This document shows, one piece after another, positions 1 to 15,955 of a stretch of 64,000 nucleotides of DNA. The stretch's first letter is position 1. Every line of letters starts with the position of its first letter. Under the pieces are notes generated by a model. That model saw only the letters and a list, made by a program, of their open reading frames with translations, was not told the origin of the DNA and did no database searches. This stretch comes from Eulemur rufifrons (taxonomy: Eukaryota > Chordata > Mammalia > Primates > Lemuridae): contig NC_090989.1 in assembly GCF_041146395.1 (NCBI RefSeq), forward strand, positions 286,675,343 through 286,739,342. The letters are read 5' to 3'. Made by a program: the position numbers and the translations under genes.

Positions 1-1129
1 ATACTGAGTTTCCAAATCCCTCTTCAGATAGCACAGGGCACAGATGCTTCTGTGGTTTGTCCTTGAACTTTGGCTTTGTAACCCTCCACTGATTGAGATC
101 TTTGCCTGGCCACCTATTTGGGTTGTCACACTTCCCCATAGCCCTAAAAAAGTGATTTATGACACTTGGCATTTGAAGATTCAAGAATCTTACTCTGATT
201 TGCTACACTTTTTCTATATACCACAGGCAATGGCAACGCCCCGATGGTGGCTGCTGTCAGCCTGCTACCAGAAGGAGGACCATTCGAGGCAGAGCTCCCA
301 CTAACCCATGATGGATGGGTAGCAAGAGCAAGACCCGTTGTTTTGAACCACTGAGGTTTGAGGTTGCTTCTTTCACAGCACAACCTAACCAATCCTGCCT
401 ATCATAGAAAGTTAAGGAGATCATAAATGAAGTAAAACAGCTAGGCACACCAAGGGGAAAACACATGCAAAGACATAACTGAGAAATGACAGTGGCGGGA
501 GTGTGGTGAATAAGGAGAATCGTATGAAGGAGGTGGAGAGCTGTACTCAGATACGGCCACGCAGTATTGAAAGCAGACTGTGGGCAGCTTGGGCTCAATA
601 CCATTTCCATAGGCGAGCAAAGTGGGGATTGTAAGCTGGAGTGGGTGGGATGGGCATGGGGGGGCTTTTAAGGGAAAAGCTACCTAATGAATCATGAACA
701 GATAAAGTCCCTTTCTACCACCAAATTCCAGATGACTGATCTCAGGCTCAGACAAGAGACCAAACTGAACCTTTCTGGAGAAATTAAATGATCCCAGAGA
801 AAGAACCTTGAGACATTGACATTTGAAGGAACCTAAAGAAAAAGCCATCTGACCACCTGACATCCCAACAGTAAAACCCACACAAAGAATGTCCAATTAG
901 CTTCCCAATGTCTCACTCATAAATACAAACAGACAGCCAGGAATCACCAGACATTTGAGACCGGCTTCTCCACAAAAGAGAGAAAGAGGTCACATGGAGC
1001 AAACAGAAAATACATATAATTGATATCATAGAAGAGTAAGAAATGGAATCGCACCTATAAACCATAAATAGGATACTCTAAATAGAAATATTCAAAATCT
1101 TTAAAATGTGATAAACAAATTCAGTTAAA
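1..1129. other. intergenic DNA, nothing recognised
   Basis: This is AT-rich sequence with short open frames on both strands and no recognisable exon, RNA gene or full repeat. The second half (from about 640) has the A-rich look of old L1 sequence, but I cannot place it. I see no coding gene here. Confidence 0.5.
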
Positions 1130-1600
1130 GGGTTAGAAAATAAAGTTGAGGCAATCTTGTACAAAGTAGAAACAAAAGACAAGAAATGCACAAATAGGAG
1201 ATAAGAGAAAAAAACTTTGTGATACAATATCTGAATAACAAGAGTTACAGAATGAAAACAGAGGGGAAAAATTATTCAAGAAAAGTACCTACCAATGAAA
1301 ATTGGCATCTGCAAATGGACAAAGACCATGAAGTGCCCAGCATAGGAATGGAAGGAAGCGCAAAGCACATCCACCTGGAAACTCAAACACTGGTGGTAAG
1401 AAGAGGAGATGAAAGTCTCCCCAGGGTGGGTGACAGGAGAGGTCATAAAACAAACTGGTATCAGATTTCTCAGTAGCAACCTGGAAGCTAGAAAATCATG
1501 GGTGAATGCCTTCTACATTGAACAAAAAAAAAGAAGTGGAAGATGAAGATGTGACTCAATTGCTACAATCACAGGATAAAACTTTAACACATGAGAAGTT
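1130..1600 (+). mobile_element. old L1/HAL1-like remnant
   Basis: This A-rich stretch contains phrases typical of the 3' part of old mammalian L1 or HAL1 elements, such as 'acctggaaactcaaacactgg', a 'cagatttctcagtagcaacctgg' type motif and 'ggtgaatgccttctacattgaac'. It is heavily decayed and has no usable frame. The family is a guess from text resemblance. Confidence 0.35.
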
Positions 1601-1751
1601 GCTTCTTATGAATGAGCAAAGAAAGTGGTTTCTTGAAATAGAATCTGCTCCTGCTGAGGAGATACAGTGAACATCATTGAAATGACGACAAAGGATTTAA
1701 TAAATTTAATTGATAAAGCAGTGGCAGGGTTTGAGAAGACAGACTCCAGTT

Positions 1752-2012
1752 CTTTTTTTTTTTTTTTTTTTGGAGACAGGGTCTTGCACTCTTGCCTGAG
1801 CTAGAGTGCAGTGACATCGTCATAGCTCACTGCAACCTCAAACTCTTGGTTCAAGCCGTCCTCCTGCCTTAGCCTCTCAGGTAGCTGGCACTACAGGCAT
1901 GTGCCACCCCACCCAGCTAATTTTTCTATTTTTTGTAGAGACAGGGTCTTGCTATGTTGCTCAAGCTGGTCTTAAACTCCTGACCTCAAGAGATCCTCCG
2001 GCCTGAGCCTTT
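1752..2012 (-). mobile_element. Alu, degenerate, antisense
   Basis: A 20-base T tract is followed by antisense Alu text: 'gagacagggtcttgc', 'gcctcaggtagctggcactacaggc' type sequence and 'tgacctcaagagatcctcc'. The 5' end (GGCCGGGCGC) is missing, so the element is truncated, and it is clearly more diverged than the other Alus here. Confidence 0.85.
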
Positions 2013-2129
2013 CCTATGACTCAAAATCCAGAAGCAAAGCAAGTGAAAGGCTGAAAAATGGGACTACCATCACATACACGAAAAACACACAAAAAACCCC
2101 ACAAAACCTAAAAACAAGCAAAATTAAAA

Positions 2130-3830
2130 CCTTTTACATGTCCAAAATACACCATAAACAAGGTAAAAATATAAATGACAAATGGGACATGTACAAGAAA
2201 TTTTTGCAAATTAAATTATAAATTAAGGGTTAATATCCTTGGTATGTTAAAAAAAAAAAAAAAAAAAAGCAAGAAACCTCTAAAATTTCAGAAAAAGCCC
2301 CCAAAACCCAATGGAAAAACTGAGCAAAAGATATGGACAAACAGAAAACACAACACAAAAGGTCAAGTTATGGAAAGGCAATTTCTCTTAGAGAAGACCA
2401 ATTTCTAAACTACATCTAATATAGCATTTCTGTTTAATACCTATCAGACTCGCAAAACTATAGAAGCCTGGCAATGTACTCTGTCGTACAACTGTACAGA
2501 AACAGGGATTCTCATACAGCAGTGGTGGGAACAGAAAATGTCACAGTCTTTGTGGAGGGGAATGTGGCAATAACCACCAAAATTACATATGCATTTTCTC
2601 TTTGACCCAGCAATCCCACTGGCAAAATCAAAAATGATGTACCTACACATTCATGTCTTATAGCAGTCTTTGTAGTAGTAAATCCACAAGGAACTGGTGG
2701 AATACAGCGCAGGGCCTCTACACAGTGGAATGCAAACAAACTGGAAAAAAGGGATCATATCATGTCAAAAGGCAACCAAAGAAAAAATGTTAATGGATAA
2801 AGTGGACTACGTCAAAATTAAAAACTTTTATGCTTCAAAGGACACCATCAAGAAAGTGACAGCCACAGAATGGTCAAAAAGACCTGCAAATCCTACATCT
2901 GATAAAAGACTTCTACTCAGAACACATAAAAGGTTTTTACAATTAAATAAAAAGACAACCCAACTAAAACATGGACAAAGGATGTGAACAGACATTTATT
3001 CAAAGAAGATAAACAAACGGCCAATAAGCACAAGGATGCTCAACATCACTAGTCATTAGAGAAAAGCAAATGAAAATCACAGTGAGATGCCACTTCACGA
3101 CCACCAGGATAGCTATAGTCAGGAAATCTGGACAATAACAAGTGCTGACAAAGATGCAGAGAAACTGGTATTTTCATACATTGCTGGTAGGAATGTAAAA
3201 TGGTACAGCTGCTTTCAAAAGCAGTTCAGCAGTTCCTCATAAAGAAAACAGAGTTGCCACATGACCACAGCAATTCCACTTCTACATACATGCCCAAAAG
3301 AACTGAAAATATATGTCCACACAGAAACAGGTACATGTATATTCACAGCATTATTATTCATAATAGCCAAAAAGTGGGAAAAACGCAAATGTCCATCAAC
3401 TGATCAATGGATAAACAAAATGTGTTACACCCAATGGAATATTATTGACACAATGAAACATTATTCAGCCATAAAAAGGAATGAAGTAGTGACACATGCT
3501 ACAACATGGACGAACCTGGAAAACGTTCTAAGTAAAAGAAGCCAGACACAAATGGCCACATATTATATGCTTTCACACATATGAAATGTCCAGAATAGAC
3601 AAATCCAGAGACAGAAAGTAGAATAGTGAATGCCAGGGGCTGGGGTGAGAAGAGAACGGGAGACGACTGATATTGCATCTGGGGTTTCTTTCGGGGGCAG
3701 TGAAAATGTTCTAAAAAGTCACTGGAGCCAATTTACATGTCACTTTGTTCAAGTGGGGAGGCAGCAGAGGATTATTTTTGTAGCTTCTATGTAAAATTAT
3801 CAATTTACAAAGAATTTTCAAAGATTCCTG
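2130..3830 (+). mobile_element. L1 remnant(s), 3' ORF2 and 3' UTR
   Basis: The text matches the conserved L1 ORF2 C-terminal region and 3' end: 'atggacaaaggatgtgaac', 'caatggccaataagcac' type sequence, 'aacatcactagtcattag', 'gatgccacttcac', 'aatggaatattattg' and 'cattattcagccataaaaag'. At least two fragments appear to be joined, because the reverse-transcriptase tail motif recurs (2170-2440 and again 2740-3600). Short frames such as 3261-3584 are L1 leftovers broken by stops. Confidence 0.8.
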
Positions 3831-3910
3831 ATTTTTCCATGTGTCTCCCCGTCCTCTGAGACTTTCCCCCACCCTCTAGGAAAGTTTCCATCATTACTGT
3901 TACTATTAAC

Positions 3911-4246
<336 letters not shown>

Positions 4247-4255
4247 TTAACTTTT

Positions 4256-5229
4256 AAAAGTATCTGTTATGGACATTTTTCAAGCTTACAAAAGTAGAGA
4301 GAATTATATAAGCCTTTTGTGCTACAATAGTTTATTAACATGTGCCATGTATTTTAAGTCTAAATTATTTTCCTGAAATTGCCAAGACCCAGGCCACAGC
4401 CTGAGGCAGGGCTAATCACTCAAACCTGCCAGGATGGTGCTGGGCCAGGCATGTAACGCTTTCAGGCTAACTTTGGGTGAATTCTGGCAAACTATTTCCT
4501 TCACTCACAATGACATTTCTCAAACTTTCCCCTTCACTATCTTTGAAGATAGGATGGGCAAGGTAACTAGTGACCATTACATTGTCTAAGGAGCAGGGTT
4601 CCATAAAAAAAAGGAAGAGAAAGAAGAGTGAAAACAATGCACTTCATTAGACTGTTTCAGCCTTTGTCCTTTCTCACAATAAAGTGCCATTCTCCTAAGT
4701 GATACAATGTCTACTTAAAGTGTGAGGCTTGAGAAAGTATAAAATCCATCCCCATATACACCAAAACATACCCAGAATGTAGAGTACAGATATTTAAAAT
4801 GTAAGGTAACTGAATATATTTAGTTATACTTTACTAGTGTGTTGCTCTTCCACATGTAAACTCTATGTTTAAGATATCACCAGTTCACTGCCTTGAAGCA
4901 GTTCTCAGGCCACAGTGCAGGGATGGAAACTCCAAAAGGAGCCTGAGGACTGAGCTGCGGAGACAGAGACCAGAGACTGAAGTGGCCAATTTTCAGTTTA
5001 GCCTTTTTTCAGATAAGTCATATTTTTCAAAGGCAATTATTTTCTGTGATTCATACTTCAGATTCTTTTCCTTTCCTATTATTTACAATATTTAGGATAA
5101 TTGTATGAAATGGTACCTACTTAAGAATACTGACTCACAATAGTATAACCACCTAACATTTTCTACTCTGTTCAAGATCAAATTTTATAAAAATATTCTC
5201 TTTAAAATGCAATTCTAACAGCAGCAATT
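4256..5229. other. intergenic DNA, nothing recognised
   Basis: This is AT-rich unique sequence between two Alus. I see no exon, RNA gene or named repeat. A 76-codon open frame (4865-5095) has no recognisable product and low coding character. Confidence 0.5.
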
Positions 5230-5244
5230 AAGAATATAATTCTT

Positions 5245-7941
<2,697 letters not shown>

Positions 7942-7956
7942 AATAGCTTTCAAGTT

Positions 7957-8297
<341 letters not shown>

Positions 8298-8312
8298 AAT
8301 AGCTTTCAAGTT

Positions 8313-9802
8313 GAGAGAGCTTCTCTATACTTAGCCTTCTTTAAAAAATTTTTTTCTAAAATCTTTCCATAGCTATCAAATATGAGAAAATCATATTTAG
8401 TAACCCACTGGAACATTACTATTGATGGCTGTCAGGATGATCTGGATCTGTGGATGCTATAACTCACTCGATCTGTTACTCTCTTCACCACATGCTTCTC
8501 ATGAAATGGTATTTTATTTTAGATGACAGTGCACACCTAATGGAATTCTGAAGCCTTAGCATTTACCGCAGCTTTCAAGAAATTAGCTATTTCAATGTAA
8601 ACTGAACTTATCCAGGAGAAGGTATGTTAAAAGATTCCTCAAGACAATGACTTCCCCTTTGAAGACAAGAATGCTTTAATGTTGGAGTTAATTCCAAGTG
8701 TTTTCAAACATTTTTCTCCATTACATAAGTATTAAAATAAAGATCATAGGTCTCCCCACCTCCACTGCTCCTGCCTCAAGTTATCTTTATAACGTGAGCT
8801 ACCACAGTGACAGCAAGAAAATGAGCCAATTATCCACACTTGTTCTTAGATTGCCAGCTATCATCATCAGTGAAATTGGAATTAACCAGAACTTTATATA
8901 TGGAATGTTTTGATTACCAGGAGTTTCCTAATATCCCTGCCTTTCCACCTCCTGCTTTTGTAGGTAGAATGAGCATAGTTTTTATATTCTGTTAATATTA
9001 CATACTTTTGGAGACTTATAAAGGTACATTGGGAACATGAAGGCATATCAGTACAAAGACCCAAGAGGTTGATGGGTCTTAGGGAGACAGACTAGCATAA
9101 CATACTACAGGTTTGGTAGTCATACCCATGGATTGAAACCAATTTGATTATGTCTGTGTGAACTTGGGGACCAGCAATTTAACTGTGTCTCTTCCCTTAT
9201 TATAAAATCGTTATAACAACATTCCCCTCATGATGCTGTCGTGAAGACTAAATGGAAAATGTACACTGCGTAGTATGGAAGATGCTCACTGATGGACATC
9301 TTAAAAAAAAATGGTAGTGCCACAGGCACTGTTTGTGATAAATCCTAGCTTGCTAGAAACTGCTTGCAAAGTGGACTTGCAAAGTGATCTAATGTGCATA
9401 GTCAAATTAAAATGTATGTAAGTCAGATTTTCTTGCTATAAACCATAGTATCTAACTAAATTTTTTTAAGTAGTATTTTTAATCCCACTTATGAGAATTA
9501 ATGTGACAAGCTCTCAACAGAAATCCATTGAAAAATATTTGTATATCTTGCTTTTATGTCCATATGATAAATGCTTAAACTAAGAAAGAAGATCCTACAT
9601 TCTTTAAATTATATTTTAAATTTACTTAACATACAAGCTGACCCAACCAGAAAAAAAAAAAAAAAAAAACCAACACTGAAAACTTTTAAATGGGTCTACC
9701 TTTCATTTAAATGCCCAGATAATATCCGGAGAACATAATATATGTTTGATATTTAATACACGTCTACTTTTTAACAGAGTACTGTAAAAAATTAACATAA
9801 GA
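8313..9802. other. AT-rich intergenic DNA, nothing recognised
   Basis: No exon, RNA gene or named repeat is visible. The 71-codon frame at 8698-8913 has AT-rich codons and no recognisable motif. An A-rich run near 9650 is a simple homopolymer. Confidence 0.5.
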
Positions 9803-9813
9803 AAGTTGCTTTT

Positions 9814-11984
<2,171 letters not shown>

Positions 11985-12375
11985 TGACATGGGGTACTAC
12001 ATGCTCTGGATAGGACACTGGGACTGAGTACACACTGCATCTGACAGCGGGTGCTGGGTACACAGCTTATGTGACAAGGATACTACGTACACACCAAATA
12101 TGACATCAGGTGCTACAGACACACTACATGTGACACCAGGCACTGTGCCAGGGACACACTGTGTGACACTGAGTACTGCATACATACTGTACATGGCAGC
12201 AGGGTACCTCGCACGCACAGCACAGAGCATCAGGTACTGCACACACACTGTACATGACACTCGGTACTGCACACACGCTTAAGTGACAAGGCTGCCGTGT
12301 ACACACAGCGTGACTCTGAGCACATACCACATACGACCCCGCACAGGGCGCCGTGTGAAACACCAGGTGCTGTGC
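11985..12375. repeat. minisatellite, ~30-bp unit, about 12 copies
   Basis: The degenerate unit reads roughly 'tgacaccaggtactgcacac' followed by 'acactgtacatg' and recurs about every 25-33 bases. 'TGACA..AGGTRCTG' is the best-kept part. It abuts the CA-rich array on its right, and its units grade into that array. Confidence 0.85.
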
Positions 12376-12985
12376 AAACCCGCAAAGCACACACACACAC
12401 ACACCCGCAAAGCACACACACACACACACACACACACCCGCAAAGCACACACACACACACACACACCCCGCAAAGCACACACGCGCGCACACACACACAC
12501 CCCGCAAAGCACACACACACACACACACACACCCGCAAAGCACACACACGCACACACACACACCCCCCGCAAAGCACACACATGCACACACACCCCGCAA
12601 AGCACACACACGCACACACACACACACCCCGCAAAGCACACACATGCACACACACCCCGCAAAGCACACACACGCACACACACACACACCCGCAAAGCAC
12701 ACACACACACACCCGCAAAGCACACACACGCACACACACACACACACACCCCGCAAAGCACACACATGCACACACCCCGCAAAGCACACACACGCACACA
12801 CACACACCCCGCAAAGCGCACACACACACACACACCCCGCAAAGCACACACATGCACACATACACACACCCCGCAAAGCACACACATGCACACACACACA
12901 CCCCGCAAAGCACACACATGTACACACACACACACCCCGCAAAGCACACACATGCACACACACACACACACACACACACCCCGCA
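12376..12985. repeat. CA-rich minisatellite with 'cccgcaaagc' core, about 19-20 copies
   Basis: Each unit is a (CA)n run interrupted by 'cccgcaaagc' and often by 'atgc' or 'acgc', with unit length about 22-37 bases. The alternating purine-pyrimidine tracts, including 'acacgcgcgcac' at 12478, are classic Z-DNA-prone sequence. No stop codon occurs in any frame for most of the array, which creates spurious open frames of 289 to 558 codons on both strands. It ends exactly where the CpG island begins. Confidence 0.95.
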
Positions 12986-13935
12986 AGCGCCTCCACAGCT
13001 GGCTCTGGAGAAAAGCGCGAGGCAGGACAGAGCAAAGGAAAGTTCGCGGCCGGCCGCCCCCAAGGAGCCCCTCGTCCCGGCGCGGCCCGGCAGCTTCTCC
13101 CCAGAGCTCCGGCGGGAGGCGGCGGACCCCGCAGGACAGTCCCGGAGGCCCGCGAGGACCCGTTGAGGCAGCGGCGGCCTCGCTCCCGGGGTTGCCCGCA
13201 GCCCCCCGGGCACGCACGGACCCCGCCTGGCCTCGCCCGACCCTGCGCCGCGGCTCCCACCGCCCACGGCGCCCGGAGCCCGCGAAGCGTCCTCTCCTCT
13301 CCGCCCTCCGCACGCCGGGCCCGCGCTGCCGGCCCCACAGCGCACGGCCCGAGGCCTGGCCGGGCGGGCGGCGCGGGGCCCGGCGGGCGTGCTCACGCGA
13401 CTCCGCGGCTTCCCGGCCGAGCAGGCCCCGCGCCGTCCTCCCGGCCTCCGCCCCGCGCCCCCGGGCTTTCCCCACCATTGTTCTCCGGCTCCGCCGCCGC
13501 CCCGCGCCCGGCCCTCCCGCCGGAGCCGCCTGTTCCCGCCGCCCGGCGCCTCTGGGGCCTGAGCCCGGGACGGGCGGGCGCGGGGCCGGGGGGCGCCATG
13601 TTGGCGGCGCCGCCTCAGAGGACGCCGCGGGGACCCGCCGCCCGCACTTACTGTGTGTCCTCACCTCTCGGCCGGGCGGGAAGTTAAGCGCCGTCGCCGG
13701 GAAAGTCGGCGTCCCCGCGGGCCGCTCCTCCCTGCCGCCCGGCCTCCCGGAGAGGCTGTGCCCGCCGGAGCCCTGCACGCGGCTCCTACCTCAGCTCCGT
13801 CCGGCTCCCGCCGCTGCCGCAGCCGCCTCAGCACGTTCCGCGCAGCCGCAGGCGCCCTCCGTCGCCACACGCGCCAAGGCGGCAGGCGGCGTCCGCGGTC
13901 CTAGCGCCGCTGGTTCTGCAGGCAACAAAACCGGC
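12986..13935. promoter_or_regulatory. CpG island / putative promoter
   Basis: This 0.95-kb block is extremely GC-rich with dense CpG and no CpG depletion, in sharp contrast to the AT-rich flanks, as expected for a germline-unmethylated promoter. On the minus strand a good splice-donor match (GAG|GTGAGG) ends a possible first exon at 13665, with a second donor-like 'ACA|GTAAGT' just beyond it. On the plus strand an ATG lies at about 13599 in a GC-rich context. I cannot name the gene and no coding exon follows within view in either direction. Transcription and direction are inferences. Confidence 0.7.
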
Positions 13936-14384
13936 CACCTGGTTTTAATATCTTTTTAATCCGTGGTCAAGAGGAATTGCAGACAGGTGCTACATTCCCA
14001 TCCGTGCGTATGCAAACAGCACTGCAACAAGAACGGGACCAGCCATTACCAATTTGGCAAGGTCACCCCAAATCTGCGTTCCAAGTAGGTTGTCTATCAA
14101 AGTCAGTCTGTATCTGACATCTAACGGGAGGAGATCCCGTACACCTGTGGTTTAAGGAAGTATCAGCGATAAGCATACTTTTATAATGCTCACATATTTT
14201 GCCCCTTGTCCTTTCTCCTAGGAGTTTGGAAGGAAGACCTTTGGGCTAAAATGTCTTGCTCTCGTTATCAGTGGGCATATGTACTTATACTTAGTTTCAG
14301 TCACCAGCAGTCACGTGAGGTCTGAAAATAGGCAAGTACAGTACAGTAAGCTATTTTGAGAGAGAGAGAGGCCACATTCACATA
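13936..14384. other. intergenic DNA, nothing recognised
   Basis: This is the short shoulder of the CpG island, falling quickly to AT-rich sequence. A (GA)n run lies near 14361. No exon or named repeat is recognised. Confidence 0.5.
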
Positions 14385-14593
14385 ACTTTTGTTATAGTAT
14401 TTTGTTATAATTCTTCCATTTTATTATTATTGTTGTAAATCTCTTATTATGCCTAATCTATGAATTAAACTTTATCATAAACATGTATGTGTAGTAAAAA
14501 ATCATAGTATAAGTAAGGTTTGATAGTATCCTGGTTTCAGGCATCCACGGGGGGCCTTGGAACCCCCACAGGTTAAGGGGGGACCACCATACC
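14385..14593. mobile_element. Tigger/MER2-like DNA transposon end
   Basis: The phrases 'ttaaactttatcata', 'ggtttcaggcatccacgggg' and 'cttggaaccccc' leading to 'aggggggaccacca' match the terminal part of a common Tigger-type (TcMar) non-autonomous element of mammals. Only one end is present; the GC-rich minisatellite starts where it stops. The exact subfamily is uncertain. Confidence 0.6.
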
Positions 14594-15955
14594 TGAGAAT
14601 CATCGGAAAGAGACTGCGGGGCCCCACCTCCTCTTTCGCTGGGCATGGAGGCTCCACCTCCTCCCAGGATTGGCTCAGGATTCCCGGCTTCTCCCCCATA
14701 GGACGTGGCCATCCCAGCTCCCCTCATGCAGGGCCTGGCAGCCCCGCCTGCTCTAACGGTGCAGGTGGTGCATTGGCTAAACCGCCTCCCCCTCTGGGCA
14801 AGGGGCCCCGCCTCTCAAGCACAGCGTTGTGGCCCCAACTCCTCTCACAGAGTGTGGGACGCAACGGCCCCTCCTCCTCTCACGCTGGATTCTGGCCCCC
14901 ACCTCCTCTCATATAGGGTACGGCGCCCCACCTCTTCTTCCACGGGGCATGGGTCCCCACTGCCTCCCAGGATGGGCTCAGGAGTCCTGGCTCCTTCCCC
15001 ATAGGACATGGCTATCCCCCATCCCCTCATGCAGAGCGCGACAACCCCGCCTGCTCTAATGGTGGGGGTGGGGGTGTGTGTGCCTTGGCAAAACCTCTCA
15101 CTCTGGACAAGGGGCCCCGCATCCTCTCAAGCAAGGTGTTGAGACCCCGCCCTTCCTAACAGTGGGTGGGACGCGTTGGCCCCACCTCTTCCCACGCAGG
15201 GCACAGGGGGCCGCCTCCTGTCAAGCAGGGCGCAGGTGCGTCGCCTCCTCTCACACAGGTCAGAGGCCCCGCCCTCCTCCCATGCGGGGCACGGGTCCCC
15301 TCCTCTTCTGTGGGGCAGGCGCCTCGGCCCCTCCTGTCCTCACGCAGGACACAACCACCCCACCTCCTCTCACGCAGGGCACAGAGGGCCGCCTCCTGTC
15401 AAGCACTGCTCAGGTGTCCAGCCTCCTGTCACGCAGGGCATGGTGGCACCACCTCCTCCAATGCAGGGCACAGGGCCCCTCCTCTTCTGTGGGGCAGGCG
15501 CCTCGGCCCCTCCTCCCCTCACGCAGGGCAGGGAGGGCCGCCTCATATCAACCAGTTTGCAGGGGCCGTGCCTCCTCTGATGCAGGGCACATGGCTTCCC
15601 CTCCTGTCACACATGACTCGGGTCCCCACATCCTCAGGCACGGTACGGGGAACCACCTCCTCTGCCGTGGGGCATGGGGGCCCCAGTTCCTCCCAGGCAT
15701 GGCTCAGGAGCCCCGCCTCCTGCCCCATAGGGCGTGGCCATCACACCTCCCCCATGCAGGACGCGGCAGCCCCGCCTGCTCTAACGGTGTTGAGAGTGCA
15801 TTGGCTAAACCTCCTCTCACTCGGGGCAAGGGTCCCTGTCTCCTCTCAAGCAGCGCGTTGTGTCCCCGCCTCTTCTAACAGTGGGTGGGATGCGTTGGCC
15901 CCATCTCCCCTCATGCAGGGAACGGGTCCCCACTTCTCACACAGGACATGGCAGT
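14594..15955. repeat. GC-rich minisatellite, ~30-bp unit, with higher-order repeats
   Basis: The basic unit is about 28-32 bases, typified by 'cctcctctcacgcagggcac' followed by 'ggggccccg'. It is organised in larger blocks: the phrase 'ccccgcctgctctaa' followed by a 'ttggctaaacc' type segment recurs near 14740, 15043 and 15765, and 'tcccaggatgggctcagga' type text near 14666, 14969 and 15690. Spacings of about 0.3 and 0.72 kb indicate duplication of multi-unit blocks. Open frames of up to 297 codons cross it, but they follow the repeat and shift frame between strands, so I do not call a gene. Confidence 0.92.

Noticed and set aside
12124..13959. Six overlapping long open frames (289-558 codons) on both strands
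   Set aside because: The CA-rich minisatellite and the CpG island lack stop codons in every frame; the proteins are CVCVHVCALRG- or HTHTPRKA-type repeats with no domain.
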